A stretch of DNA of 64,000 nucleotides. Origin: Rotaria sordida (lineage: Eukaryota > Rotifera > Eurotatoria > Philodinida > Philodinidae). The stretch is taken from the NCBI GenBank assembly GCA_905250125.1, contig CAJNOL010000013.1:372001-436000 (forward strand). Reading direction: 5' to 3'. Position numbers and translations under genes: made by a program. Positions 23,896-35,279 of this stretch are shown here, piece after piece. The notes under the pieces were generated by a model. It ran no database searches. It was not told the DNA's origin and was given only the letters and a program-made list of their open reading frames with translations. Within the stretch, counting starts at the first letter, position 1. Every line of letters begins with the position of its first letter.

Positions 23896-24950
23896 CAGAT
23901 GTAACACACTAGTATAATCATGATCCTTTCTTAGAGAGCCAAAAAAAGAAATATAAACACATGATTATATTCTAGTAAATCTCTTACCGCTACAGAAGAC
24001 CTCGAATTTTCTATTGTGCTCAAGCGTACAAATTTTTCAGGTAGGTCTTTTATTTTGAGGAGGGATTTATATCATGCCTTTCGATTATGCTTCTCATGGT
24101 ATTTCAAACTATATAAAACATCTATGGAAATCTTTGCTAAATTTTTACAAAGCATTCAATCAAATTGAGTTAGGAAATCTTCAGTTTTTATTGATTTACT
24201 CATATTTTAAAATAGGCCTTGTCTACACTAGAAAATTTAATACCGAATTAGGGAGCTTGATTGGTCGAAAAATGAATCCCGATTTAATGCACTTTTCAGA
24301 GACGAATTAAATTTGATGCACCAATTGAGAAAGACTGCGATCCACTAATCAAAATGATGAATGAACTTCGATAAAGTCGCTTTATATTATTGATAGATAG
24401 ATGTTTTCAATACGATGAACTATAAAGATTAATGAGAAAGACAAGCGTTACTGTTTTCTTCGTGAACATGTGCTAGAGCTATGCACTTCGACTACATTAT
24501 AGTGGCCATTTATCAGTTCTGATTGATGATATAGGTATTAATGTTTCTTCAAATTTATAATTTTAGTGGCAATAGAGGCCGTGCTTGTTTGTTCTCTTCG
24601 TTATAACAAATAATAATAGTATTATTAAAATGATGCATTTTCTATTGGTACAAGTGTCATCCAATAGAGTTGCGCTTTCTTCTTTTAGGTTATCAATAGT
24701 CTAGATTCATTTTTTTATTAAAAATATCCAACATAAAAATAGGTTTTTACTGTATTTGTCGAACACATTAGTTTTTAATAAGTCGGTTTCTTTCTCTTTG
24801 TTGGCCGATACTATTTTTTAATTTAAACACAATTGCCACACTTATTAGTATAATTCATACACACGCAGCATTGTGTGAGGGAGAAGGCTGTTCTCGAAAA
24901 TAGAACAAGTACTTGTTTGCCTTTCTTTAAGTATTTTATATGTATTAAAG
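23896..24950. other. Intergenic region upstream of ECHS1
   Basis: AT-rich. A 78-codon ORF at 24074-24310 is somewhat protein-like (LLNFYKAFNQIELGNLQFLL), but it has no recognised family and no splice context. Nothing else seen. Confidence 0.55.
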
Positions 24951-26271
24951 ATGAGTTTCCTTGCAAAAACATTTTCACAAGTTCTTACACGTTCAGCAAC
25001 AACAACAACACTTCTATTAAAACCAAGTCATGCGACATCATTAGCTCTTCGTTTAGCATCAACAGAACCATCTAAACAAAGTAAAAAAAAGAAACATGAA
25101 AGAATATATATATATATAATTATTTTATTTTTGTATACACAGGTGGTAATCAAGAGCAAAAACAATATCAATATTTATTAGTCGATATAAAAGGACAAAA
25201 TTCTAATGTCGCACTGGTTCAACTCAATCGACCAAAAGCATTAAATGCATTGTGTGATGGTCTAATGACAGAAGTATGAATAGTTTTTAGTTATTTATTT
25301 ATTTCTATTAATTGTCTTCTTTTAGTTGAGTACAGTCTTAGAATCACTTGATAAAGATGATAAAATTGGTTGTATTGTTTTAACAGGCAGTACACGTGCA
25401 TTTGCTGGTTAATTTCTTTTTTTTCTTATTTCTTAAATAAATAAAATGATTATTAATATTTTAGCCGGTGCTGATATTAAAGAAATGCAAAACAGGAAAT
25501 TAGCAGAAGTGATTGGTTCAGGCTTTCTTGATCAATGGTCAGCGGTAACACGTATTAAAAAACCAATTATTGCTGCTGTCAATGGTTATGCAGTATGTTT
25601 ATTAAATAAAATATTATTCATTTTATTTGTTTTTTGTTCTTTCATTTAATAGTTAGGTGGTGGTTGTGAATTATCAATGATGTGTGATATTATTTATGCC
25701 GGAGAGACAGCTGAATTTGGTCAACCAGAAATTGTTATTGGTACAATTCCAGGTAAGAAATTTTATTACTTGAATAAAAATATTATTTTTTTTATTTGAA
25801 AGGTGCTGGTGGTACTCAACGTTTACCACGTTATGTTGGAAAATCAAAAGCAATGGAAATAGTATTAACAGGCAATCGAATTAATGCAAAAGAAGCCGAA
25901 AAATTCGGTTTAGTTAGTGCTGTTTTTCCACCTGATAGAGTTGTTGATGAAGCAATTAAAACAGCTGAGAAAATTGCAAGTCATTCAAGAATTGTCGTAC
26001 AATTAGCTAAAGAAGCAGTCAATGCTGGTGAGTAATATTCACTTTATTATTGAACGATTTTATGTTTTGTTTTGAATAGCATTTGAAACTACATTGGCTG
26101 AAGGAAATCGCTTGGAAAAACGTCTTTTTCATACAACATTTGGTTTAGTAAGTTAAATATTTGATAGAAGAGAAAATTTAAATTCAGAATTTTTTTTCTC
26201 TATAGGATGATCGAAAAGAAGGCATGACGGCATTTTTAGAAAAACGTAAACCAAACTTTACTGGTCAATAA
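24951..26271 (+). CDS. ECHS1: Enoyl-CoA hydratase, short chain, mitochondrial
   Basis: Hydrates 2-trans-enoyl-CoA to 3-hydroxyacyl-CoA in mitochondrial beta-oxidation and in valine breakdown. Exons: 24951-25080, 25143-25273, 25326-25407, 25465-25592, 25653-25752, 25803-26027, 26080-26147, 26206-26271; 309 aa. The first about 40 residues are Ser/Thr/Arg-rich without acids ([16 protein letters not shown]...), a mitochondrial targeting peptide. Crotonase signatures: [37 protein letters not shown] and [20 protein letters not shown]. Both catalytic glutamates of the family (in GGCEL and QPEI) are present. The tail [17 protein letters not shown] is typical. The ATG follows TTAAAG directly, an acceptor-like site. 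AATAAA at 26638-26643 may be the polyadenylation signal. Nothing abnormal. Confidence 0.97.
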
Positions 26272-26921
26272 TGGTATTATTAACGTATTGTTCACAATAA
26301 TACCCAACTTGGAGTAATTTACGTCTAACGATTTTTTTTTCGTAGTTTATTATATTCTGTTCTCGTGATTTCTTTTAATTTTGTTTTTTTTGAGATTAAA
26401 ATCATTAGATGAAAACTGTATTGTTTTTCTTTATTAACAGAAGATAGATTGAGATAGAAGATGATGACGAAAGACATGCTAAATGACATTTATTTATTGC
26501 AATAGATTCAATAGAATCTTGAGTAAAATGAGAGTTTTAAACAAAAGACAATAGTATGTGTACAATTTGAAAATGTTTAGGATCATTGCCAAATTTTTGT
26601 TCCTTTTTTTTCACAACTTATGATCGACATTCAAAGAAATAAAGATGAAGACACAACATTTATTCAACGGATTAGACAGTGTTCATTTATCTACTATTTT
26701 TTTTTCGTTCTATCATCTTAGCACGTTTGTGTTCATTTGATGTCTATGACTGACATTAAGTGTTCGTTATTTAGGAAGACGAAATGATATTTTCTCATTC
26801 GTCTTTACTTGTGTGACACTTTACATCATTAAATATTGAGTTTGACGTAGGATACAATGCCTTAGATTTTTCTTTTTTATATTGAAGATCATATGTATAG
26901 GAGTTTATCATTCATTGGCCG
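26272..26921. other. ECHS1 3' flank and QSOX upstream region
   Basis: About 650 bp of AT-rich sequence with T-runs. It holds the likely ECHS1 3' UTR with AATAAA at 26638. No gene seen. Confidence 0.6.
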
Positions 26922-29900
26922 ATGAAATCGTTATTTATTAATAAATATATTAACATACTTATTCTTGCTCTAATTGTCAACTGTCAACAAGCTTTATTAG
27001 CTGCATTATCGTCTGGAAATATAGTTTCATTCTACAATGCAAATGATAAAATAGTTGTTCTTACAAGTCAAAATTTTTCTTCAACAGTTTATCAATCAAA
27101 AATAGCATGGCTCATTGAATTTTATGCAAGTTGGTGTGGTCATTGTCAATCTTATGCTAATGTATGAGATATCTTCTACTTCTTTTTTTTCAATAATAAA
27201 TATTCAAATTATTTTTTCTATATTAGACTTATCGAGAAATTGCTATTGACACTTGGAGTAGGTAAAAAAAATATGTCATTCTGAAAAATAAATTCTATTT
27301 TTTTCCAGCATGGAAAACGATTATTCGTATTGCCGCAATAAATTGTTATGCAGGAGACAATAATGCACTATGTCGTCAACATAGCGTCAGAGGCTATCCG
27401 GCTCTGCGAGTAAGTGAAAAAGTTATTTGTTATTTTTTCTTCATCTTCATTATAAAATAGTTCATACCACCTGAAACTATTCTTGGTAATACATCTAAAG
27501 CGATTGAGATTTCAGCGACGGATGCCAATGTTGTGAAAAAACGACTTATTAAAGAACTGGATAATATCCCTAAAAAAAACAAATTATGGCCACAGTTTAC
27601 ACCTGTCAAGTAAGATGTTTTTTTTTCTTGAAATGACCTTGTCGGATTTTATGACCTATCTTGAACCCGGATACCATATTTGTGGTTTTGTAGAGTCATT
27701 TTTGGAACATCGAATGACATGTAAGATATGAAAGTTTTGAAATTCTGAAGGTCTATATACTGGTTATAATCTTTGAGAAGTATATATGGTACTGATAGAC
27801 ATTGTGATCCTTAAGATAAACTTATGCAAATTTTAATTTTAAACTCAATTGAATACAGTTGCAGATGTTTTTCGATTTTTCTATCATGAGTAGTTTTCAT
27901 TGTTGCTTTCTTCACACTTAAAACTGGTTCATTTTCTAAGTTCTAGCTTATGTCTTGACTACTTGATATTTCAACGTGTTCAACTTTGTGCCACAGAAAA
28001 AGTGAGTATCATCGTGAAACTTTCTCAAAAATTGCACCCTATCGAGCGCTATATGTTTCACACATAGCAACTTTCGGAATAGCAGGGAGTCCTTGTTAAC
28101 TTGCAAAATTGTCCTATAGAATGGTCTATTTTCCTATATGAAGAAACCGATATATTAACAATACTCAATGGTTGTATTAAAAACTTTTATGCATCAATAA
28201 TTAGCACAGCATCCCTGGTGAACTAATATAACTCCTTTGATAAGCAGGAAAAAAAATGTTGACTTCCAGTTTTCTGAAGAAGAGTTATGAACATAGGATT
28301 GCCAGAAGGAGATTTTCTATTTTTCAAATGTTTATTTCGAGTATTCAGGTTTGATTTATACGTGAAACTCTACAAGAATTTATAAATATTTCATGTTCAT
28401 TTCAAAATTAAATTTTCTCATATGCTCGTATCCTTCTCCAGGGATCCGGAGGCCAAAAAGTTTTTTCTCCTTATCAAAGCAGTTATTTCTATTAGGTCAT
28501 TTGAGATGCTGTGCTGATTATTGATGCATAAAAGTTTTTAATACAACCATTCAGTATTGTTAATATATTCATCCCTTCATATAGGAAAATAGACCATTCT
28601 ATACGACAATTTTGTAAGTTGACAAGGAGTCCCTGCTATTCTGAAAGATGCTCTGTGTGAAACATATAGAGCTCGATGGTGTACAATTTTTAAGAAAGTT
28701 TTACTATGGTACTTACTTGTCCTATGGCACAGAGTTGAGCATGTTGAAATATCAAGTAGTCAAGAAATAACGTAGAACTGAGAAAAGTGAGTAGTTTTAA
28801 GTATGAAGAAAGCAACGATAAAAATTATTCATGATGATAGAAAATCGAAGAGCGATCACATATATGATATCCTAGTTCAAGATAGGTTACCAAATCAGGC
28901 AAAGTCATTTGATGAAATTTATTTATTCTATTGTTTATAGTCGAATTACATTGGAAGAACTTTATGCACGTATTCCATCAACAGTCAAAATTCTTTTAGT
29001 TATTGCAGAAAAACGAAATGATTTTATTGGTCGACATGTAATAATTCTTTTCTTATTTATAATAAGAATTTTTATCATTAATATATAGATAATGCTTGAC
29101 TTTTCGAAATATCGCGATCAATTAGCTATTTTTCGAACGACTACAGATGGAAAATTATGGCGTAAATTTAATGTTAGTATAACAGATGTACCTGCTTTAT
29201 TTGTTATCCTTCGAAATCGAACTGCTCAACGAATTAATATTGAACGAAATAGCAGGTAAAAAAAAAAAGAATAATTATTTAAAAATAAAAAAAAAATGAT
29301 TTGTATGATTTTTATTTTTTCTATAGTAATAATATTGACAATCACGATTTATTTAATAATGCTATTCGATCATACATTCAACAAACAAAATATATTGAAA
29401 ATTTTGATGATCGCGAATTCGAAGAAATTATTCTTAGTAAAAATGCACTTAAAAATGCTGAAATGCAACAAAAATTAGTTCAGAAGAAAAACGTAACAGA
29501 TGAAATTCTTGATAAAAATACAATTTATCGTAAAGTAAATATGGTTGATCTTGAATTGGCTTTGTCTTATATGTTTCGAGAAGAAGTACCTCAAATAAAA
29601 GAAATTTACGGTGACGCATACGATGCATTAGTTCAATGGTTGACTGTACTCACTAAGGTATGACATGTAAAACCTATTCATTACTTAATAGTTTTAATAC
29701 TAACATCGATTGGAAAATATTGATTATACGATTGTCTATAAGATCTTCAAATAAGTCGTCATTTTTTTCTGCAGTCTGACTGACCTCTGTATGTCTTTTT
29801 CTAGTTAAATATATTCAACAAGCGATTGAATATTAATGAATGAAAGTCTTAACAGATGGAAACAAGTAAATTCAAACTATCTATAGATTCGAATTAACCA

Positions 29901-32900
29901 TAACACAGATAACCAGAGTAGTTTGAGATTAGTTTTAGTTTCTCACTAACATTAACCATCTACGTATGAATAGTAACTAATAAAGTCTGCAATACAAACA
30001 AGTCCGTTCATTTCAATTACTAATTCCACATGAGATCTAATGCGAAGTAGAAGAACAGCTTTTAAAAAAATGCTTGTCTATTCTGTTTATCGTCTACCAG
30101 CTATACTAATCACAACTCTTATTATTCTAAACAGATCGTGCATGTATATTATTCGAAGTCCTGACCATGATAAATAGAAAATAGTAATCACCAGAAGTCC
30201 AAATAGATTATGAAGCCTGCCTGTCTTGGGTAGGCATAGACACTTATTCTCGAATCTATTCCAGGCCAGCCTGAAAACTCAGATGAATCGAATATTTTTT
30301 CCATTGAAAGACGAAAAATGATAGTTTTTGATCTTTTTAATTGTACACTCCATGTCACACGCTTGTTAACACTACTGTCGGTCAGAGAACAATTATCGGT
30401 ATACCACAGTAGAGTGGTGACCAGAGGATATAACCAACTGTTTAAGTGTCAAGCTACGGTCGGTATAACGCACATTATACCGGATGGTCTACCGAAAATT
30501 TTTATCTGATTTGAATCACATCGTTAGGTAACTTTTAGCACTTTCTTATCGCTTATTATTGTTATTATTATTATTATTATATAGTAGGATTCACTATGCT
30601 CTCTTCAACTAATTCATCAAATTCATTTAAAACATTTTTGCTTTTCGTTAAGTGTTGCTGTTTTTCTGTCTATTCTCGATAGATACATACTGTATGAAAA
30701 TAATCAATGTTTCAATGTCCATGATCGCTTTGCTTACTTATAAAAACTTTCTGCTGCTTGCATTCAATTAACATCATAATAGTAGTATATAAATAAAAAA
30801 AAAACAACTGACTGCAACTAGTAGCTAGGTTAACTCAACAAAAACAGATAACAAGTATAGATAGATTGAAGAGATCCATAGCGTTTATCAGGATCTCTGA
30901 TTGATCATCATTTTTTAGAGAATACTTAAATTCGAAATCTATTTTATATTCTCTTTTATTTATTTTGATATAGTATTTTCCTGGTCGTGAACCAGTTATG
31001 GGTTATTTTAAACAATTATTATTGAAAGTCAGTGAACATTCCAATGGTTTTAGTGGGGATACATTTCGAGAAATAATTAATATGAAGACATCGAATGCTT
31101 ATTTACCAAATGATCATGCTCAATATCAACATTGTGCAGGATCTGCACCACAATATCGTGGTTATCCATGTGCACTTTGGCTTCTTTTTCATACTCTTAC
31201 TGTTTCACAATATCAAATAGGTTTGTTCTATCTTTATATTTATTATTTATTTTTTCTTTATTTATCTTCTTTTATTTTTAATAGAATCAAATCAAATCGA
31301 TGTTACTGAAGTTCCATTGGCTATAAAAAATTATATAAAACATTTTTTTGGTTGTCGACAATGTAGTACTAATTTCATGAAAGAAACTGCTAATATGACA
31401 CAACTGAACTCACAAAATAAACGTGAAGCAATTATTTATCTTTGGAAAAGTAATATATTTTTCTAAATGAAGTACTCTGTCGGATAGGATAACTATCCTT
31501 CATTTGAAAAACCACTTATATCGTTTTGTAGAGCAATTCGTGATGCATCGATTGATATATACGAAATTACTTTTTCATTAAGTTCTTGTGTTCTTTAAAG
31601 CCATATATCAGTTAAGGGATATTATAGCAATTGTGGATAATATGAGCAAACATTAGGACTTATTATGTCTTCAAATCAACCTATATCGAAACTTGTTCAA
31701 ATTTACCTCCATAGAATTTTGTCTGATCTTCAATTGTGTATATCTAATAATACTCACAATAGTTTTCTTCGTACTCAAAATCTTAGCATTTCCGCTAGCT
31801 TCTGTAATCAGTGACTCTTATGATATTTTAAATTATTCGGTATTATTCCTGGTGGCAAAGGCAATCAACTGTGAAACTTTCGCAGAAATTGTGTATCAGT
31901 ACGCTCTTTAAGTATTCCAATTGATTGTCCTCTGAATTGGCGCGCATTGTGGTCAAAGCAGCCAATTATTTGATTCCTAAGGATAGAACAGTATATGAAT
32001 TTTTTTGTAAATACATCTTAAGTGAAAATGTTTCTATTTATTAATAATAAGTTTATCATGCTCTATCATTTGACATATATGGATGTTTCGAAAATGGCAA
32101 AAAAATTTTCTCGTTCAGACTCCTGGATGTGGATACGGGAATGAATTATTACAAAGGTTGCATCTTTTTTAATCCTTGCGAGTTTACATTCTGAGTAGCC
32201 GAGTATAATTAGAGTATGGAGCTCTATTAGATTCAACATATATGTTCACTCTCTTATGAAGATTAAGAATTTCGCATGTCTACATACCCCCTCTAGAGGT
32301 CTGAAAGCGAAAAATTTTTTAAAATCATTTTCGAAAGATTCATCTATGTCAAATGATAGAGCACGATAAACTTATTGTTAATAAATAGGAACATTTTCAC
32401 TCAAAATGTGTTTATCACAAAACTTGCATACTTTTCTGCTCCTTGAAATTGAAAAAGTGGCCGTTTTTGATCATGACGCACAAGAACTCAGAGGACAATC
32501 AATTGACATACTTATAGACCCTATTGATATACAATTTTTGAGAAAGTTGTACGATTGGTCATCTCTGCTCTCGAAAGGAATATCGAAGATTTTAAAACAT
32601 CATAACAGCCAAAAATTACAGAAACTAGTGGAAATGCTAAAGTTTTGAGTACGAAGAAAGCTATATGTGAGTATTATTAGATATACATAATTGAAGACTA
32701 GATAAAACTCTATTGAGATAAGTTTAAACAAAGACTATGAGTCCTGATGTTTGGTCAGATTATCCACTATTGCAATAATACTCTTTAACTGGTACATACC
32801 TTGTCAGAACATAAAAGCTCAATGAAAAACAATTTCCTATATACCATCCGATACATCACGATTTACTCTACAAAACGGTATAGATAAGTTTTCAAATGAA

Positions 32901-33385
32901 GGATGGTTATCTTATTCGACAGGATTCTTTTTGATTTTTTTTCTAAATCTAATCTTTTAGTTCACAATCGTGTTAATAAACGTTTACGTAATCAAATAAC
33001 TGAAGATCCAAAACATCCCAAACTTCAATTTCCGAGTAAAAAGCTCTGTCCAACATGTCAATCAATGAATAAGAAGAACATTTACAATGAATATATTATT
33101 TCAAAAACAATTAATTTTCTTGTTGAATATTATTCAAAAGAAAATATTGATGTATCATTAATATTAGACAAACCTTATAATAATGAAACGTTATTAATTC
33201 GACAAGAACGTTTAATTTCACCTATAGAATATCATGCTGAAATAAAAGAAAATGTCGGGTTGGTTAAATATTTCATTATACTGATACAACAGTTTTCGTT
33301 GTACATCTTTATTGCTTTTATGATTATCCTCGTTCTATTTCGTCGTCGATATTGTAGAGTAAAAACAAACCGTTATCTAGTTTAA
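26922..33385 (+). CDS. QSOX: Quiescin sulfhydryl oxidase (QSOX)
   Basis: FAD-dependent oxidase that introduces disulfides into secreted proteins, passing electrons to O2. Exons: 26922-27161, 27227-27257, 27309-27409, 27461-27609, 28941-29037, 29089-29255, 29327-29657, 30974-31220, 31285-31449, 32961-33385; 650 aa. Seen: hydrophobic signal peptide (residues 1-24); thioredoxin domain with active site WCGHC (near residue 76); a second, redox-inactive thioredoxin-like region; helical linker; an Erv/ALR domain with [11 protein letters not shown], the catalytic FFGCRQC pair and HNRVNKRL; a C-terminal CPTC pair; and a membrane segment near residues 615-635 followed by RRRYC, as in full-length Golgi-anchored QSOX. 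One donor (27258) must be GTAGGT to keep frame. Three introns exceed 1.3 kb, and two of these carry giant palindromes. AATAAA at 33626-33631. Confidence 0.95.
27631..28910. repeat. Giant palindrome in QSOX intron 4, arms about 470-640 nt
   Basis: The left arm (about 27631-28270) is complementary to the right arm (about 28441-28910). Anchors: AAATGACCTTG at 27631 against the complement ending at 28910; ACCTATCTTGAAC against GTTCAAGATAGGT; TTAAAAACTTTTATGCATCA against TGATGCATAAAAGTTTTTAA; TAGCAGGGAGTCC against GGAGTCCCTGCTA. It fills almost the whole 1331-bp intron 27610-28940. No coding capacity. In the pre-mRNA it should fold into a hairpin of several hundred base pairs with bulges. Confidence 0.9.
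29658..30973 (+). other. 1.3-kb intron of QSOX
   Basis: GTATGA donor and GATATAG acceptor. AT-rich, with a (TTA)n run near 30558-30580 and a GC-richer patch at 30330-30500 containing CGGTATAACG...ATTATACCGG, a short inverted motif. No large palindrome or gene recognised. Confidence 0.6.
31475..32923. repeat. Second giant palindrome, QSOX intron 9, arms about 640 nt
   Basis: The left arm (about 31475-32125) is the imperfect complement of the right arm (about 32290-32923). Anchors: CTATCCTTCATTTGAAAA against TTTTCAAATGAAGGATGG; CGTTTTGTAGAG against CTCTACAAAACG; CAATTGATTGTCCTCTGA against TCAGAGGACAATCAATTG; ATCATGCTCTATCATTTGAC against GTCAAATGATAGAGCACGAT. The loop is about 165 nt. It occupies nearly all of intron 31450-32960. 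The ORF 32406-32648 inside the right arm is not a gene. Pieces such as TACAATTTTT(A/G)AGAAAGTT and GTA(C/T)GAAGAAAGC recur in the first QSOX palindrome, suggesting one family. Confidence 0.9.
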
Positions 33386-35279
33386 AAACAAAACCATTTT
33401 CTACTAGTCATCATTTTATTTGTCTCATTTCACTGAACTCATGTCTCAAAGAATCTATTCTCAAAAGAATATTCGTTTTTTTTGTTCCATTTTCTTCAAG
33501 AATCTTGTTATCGTGACGTATAACTATTAGTGTTGTTTTATAATCTCATTTTCTTTCATTGTTTTAATTAGTTGTTTTGTGGTTTTTATTCCAACAACTT
33601 ATGTGTACCTGCTGTAATATCAACAAATAAATTGTATATAGTCTTGTATTGGGTTCATTATACTATATATTAGATCTCATCCAAAAGATTTCTAACAAGA
33701 GACTATTTTATATTGTATCGATTATAAAAAAAATAGTGCTCGTTATGAAGTCATAGAAGACACTGTATATGAATAATCAAAAAGAAAGATTTACTGAGAT
33801 TTCTATTAGATTCATTATTGACACATTATGTGAATGAATTCGAAGAATTTCCGATTGTGTTAAATGACTTGTTATAAAGTAAGAATTGAATAAGTAAACA
33901 ACCGTGATTTTAACTGTTGATTATAACATTTGCTTTTTTTTCTAAATAGAGATTTTGAGAGTTTTACGAATTTGAATTAAAATAATGTGTTTAATATTGG
34001 CGAAAGACACACAATTAAAACTACGACAATCTAAAAATTTGAAATTCTTAAAGCATTAGTGTTATAATTATCTTCAAATTTGAGTACTATTCATGATAAT
34101 ATTGGTATAAGATGAGTAGAAAGTTAGACAATGAAATAGTGTTGTACAAGCAGCACATCATTATCAATTTATGTAACTGACGCATCTGATATCATTAGTC
34201 ATTTTATACAGCTATATGCTAGGCCTCTCAAAAGTCATGTTAGCTTTGTTTGGTAGAGTTGAGACTCTATTAACTAATCATAATAAATATTAATGTTAGC
34301 GTCCAATCTCAGTTCTACCTAGATCAATCTCAGATCTTACTTTGGTTGTTCAATCTGAGACCCAATATTGGACAGACATTAATTCATGCCATTCTTGAAT
34401 TGATCAACTACAACACATCTGATCTAAGTTTCGTCTGAAAATTTAACCTCCATAACTAAATGGTTATGTTGTTCGACACGTATCCATATGGCACTGTGTG
34501 CAAATCTTAGTACCACTAGCCACGCAATGACTCTGGATAACTCACTAACGGCTATTTGTCTTGGATCACCTCCATTGGATAACATGCTGACTATGTTGTA
34601 ACATACACGTGCTCTTGTGGCTAGTTGATGTGTATGGGAAACTCAAGCCATTGAGTACAAGAACTTTGCATCAGGTTGGCCTTCTGTTCAGAACTATAGC
34701 TAGTCTTAGTTGTAGGAAAGATATCGGATTATTAAATCTACTGCTCTAATCAAAAGTAAATGACATTAAAAAAAATCAACGAAGGATGTGAGTTTGAATG
34801 TACTTGTTCTTTTCACCCCACTTCGGCACCTGATATGTAAATTAATCTTTTTACTTTTTCAAAGCTTGTTTTAGCATAAACGATGATTCAATTTTATCCA
34901 CATGTTTCTATTCCAAAATTTATTCAATACATTCTTTGAACTAAATTGACATATGCACATAAAATGCGATAATAGTTAGTCTTTAATTCGAGATTGGACG
35001 TACTGTAACTGCTCAATCCGAAAATGACCTGAATTAATGTCCGTCCTATGTCAGAGATACAAGATTAGATGCTAATATATATATATATATGTATGTGTGA
35101 TGGCTAAAAGAAATTTATACTTGCTCATTTAAAACGAACACTACTATCTTATCAAATAATAAAAGATAATCGTGAATCATTTCTAAATTCAGATACAAGT
35201 TTATTGTTTAACAAACTGACTCCAGTTTATTCTTCTGAATAATGCAAAAACAAACATGCCCTAGAGTAAAACTAAAAGC
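33386..35279. other. Intergenic region between convergent QSOX and the PLAT gene
   Basis: Contains the QSOX 3' UTR, a terminal-inverted-repeat element (34290-35080, listed separately) and, at 35226-35231, TTTATT, the likely polyadenylation signal of the minus-strand PLAT gene. No gene recognised. Confidence 0.65.
34290..35080. repeat. Non-autonomous element with about 100-bp terminal inverted repeats
   Basis: The left end (TTAGCGTCCAATCTCAG, with GGACAGACATTAATTCA near 34370) and the right end (TGAATTAATGTCCGTCC near 35030, AGATTAGATGCTAA at 35065) are inverted imperfect copies. The 570-bp interior has no ORF of note. The outer right border abuts an (AT)n run. Confidence 0.6.

Noticed and set aside
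32406..32648. 80-codon plus ORF
   Set aside because: It lies wholly in the right arm of the QSOX intron palindrome and has no family features.
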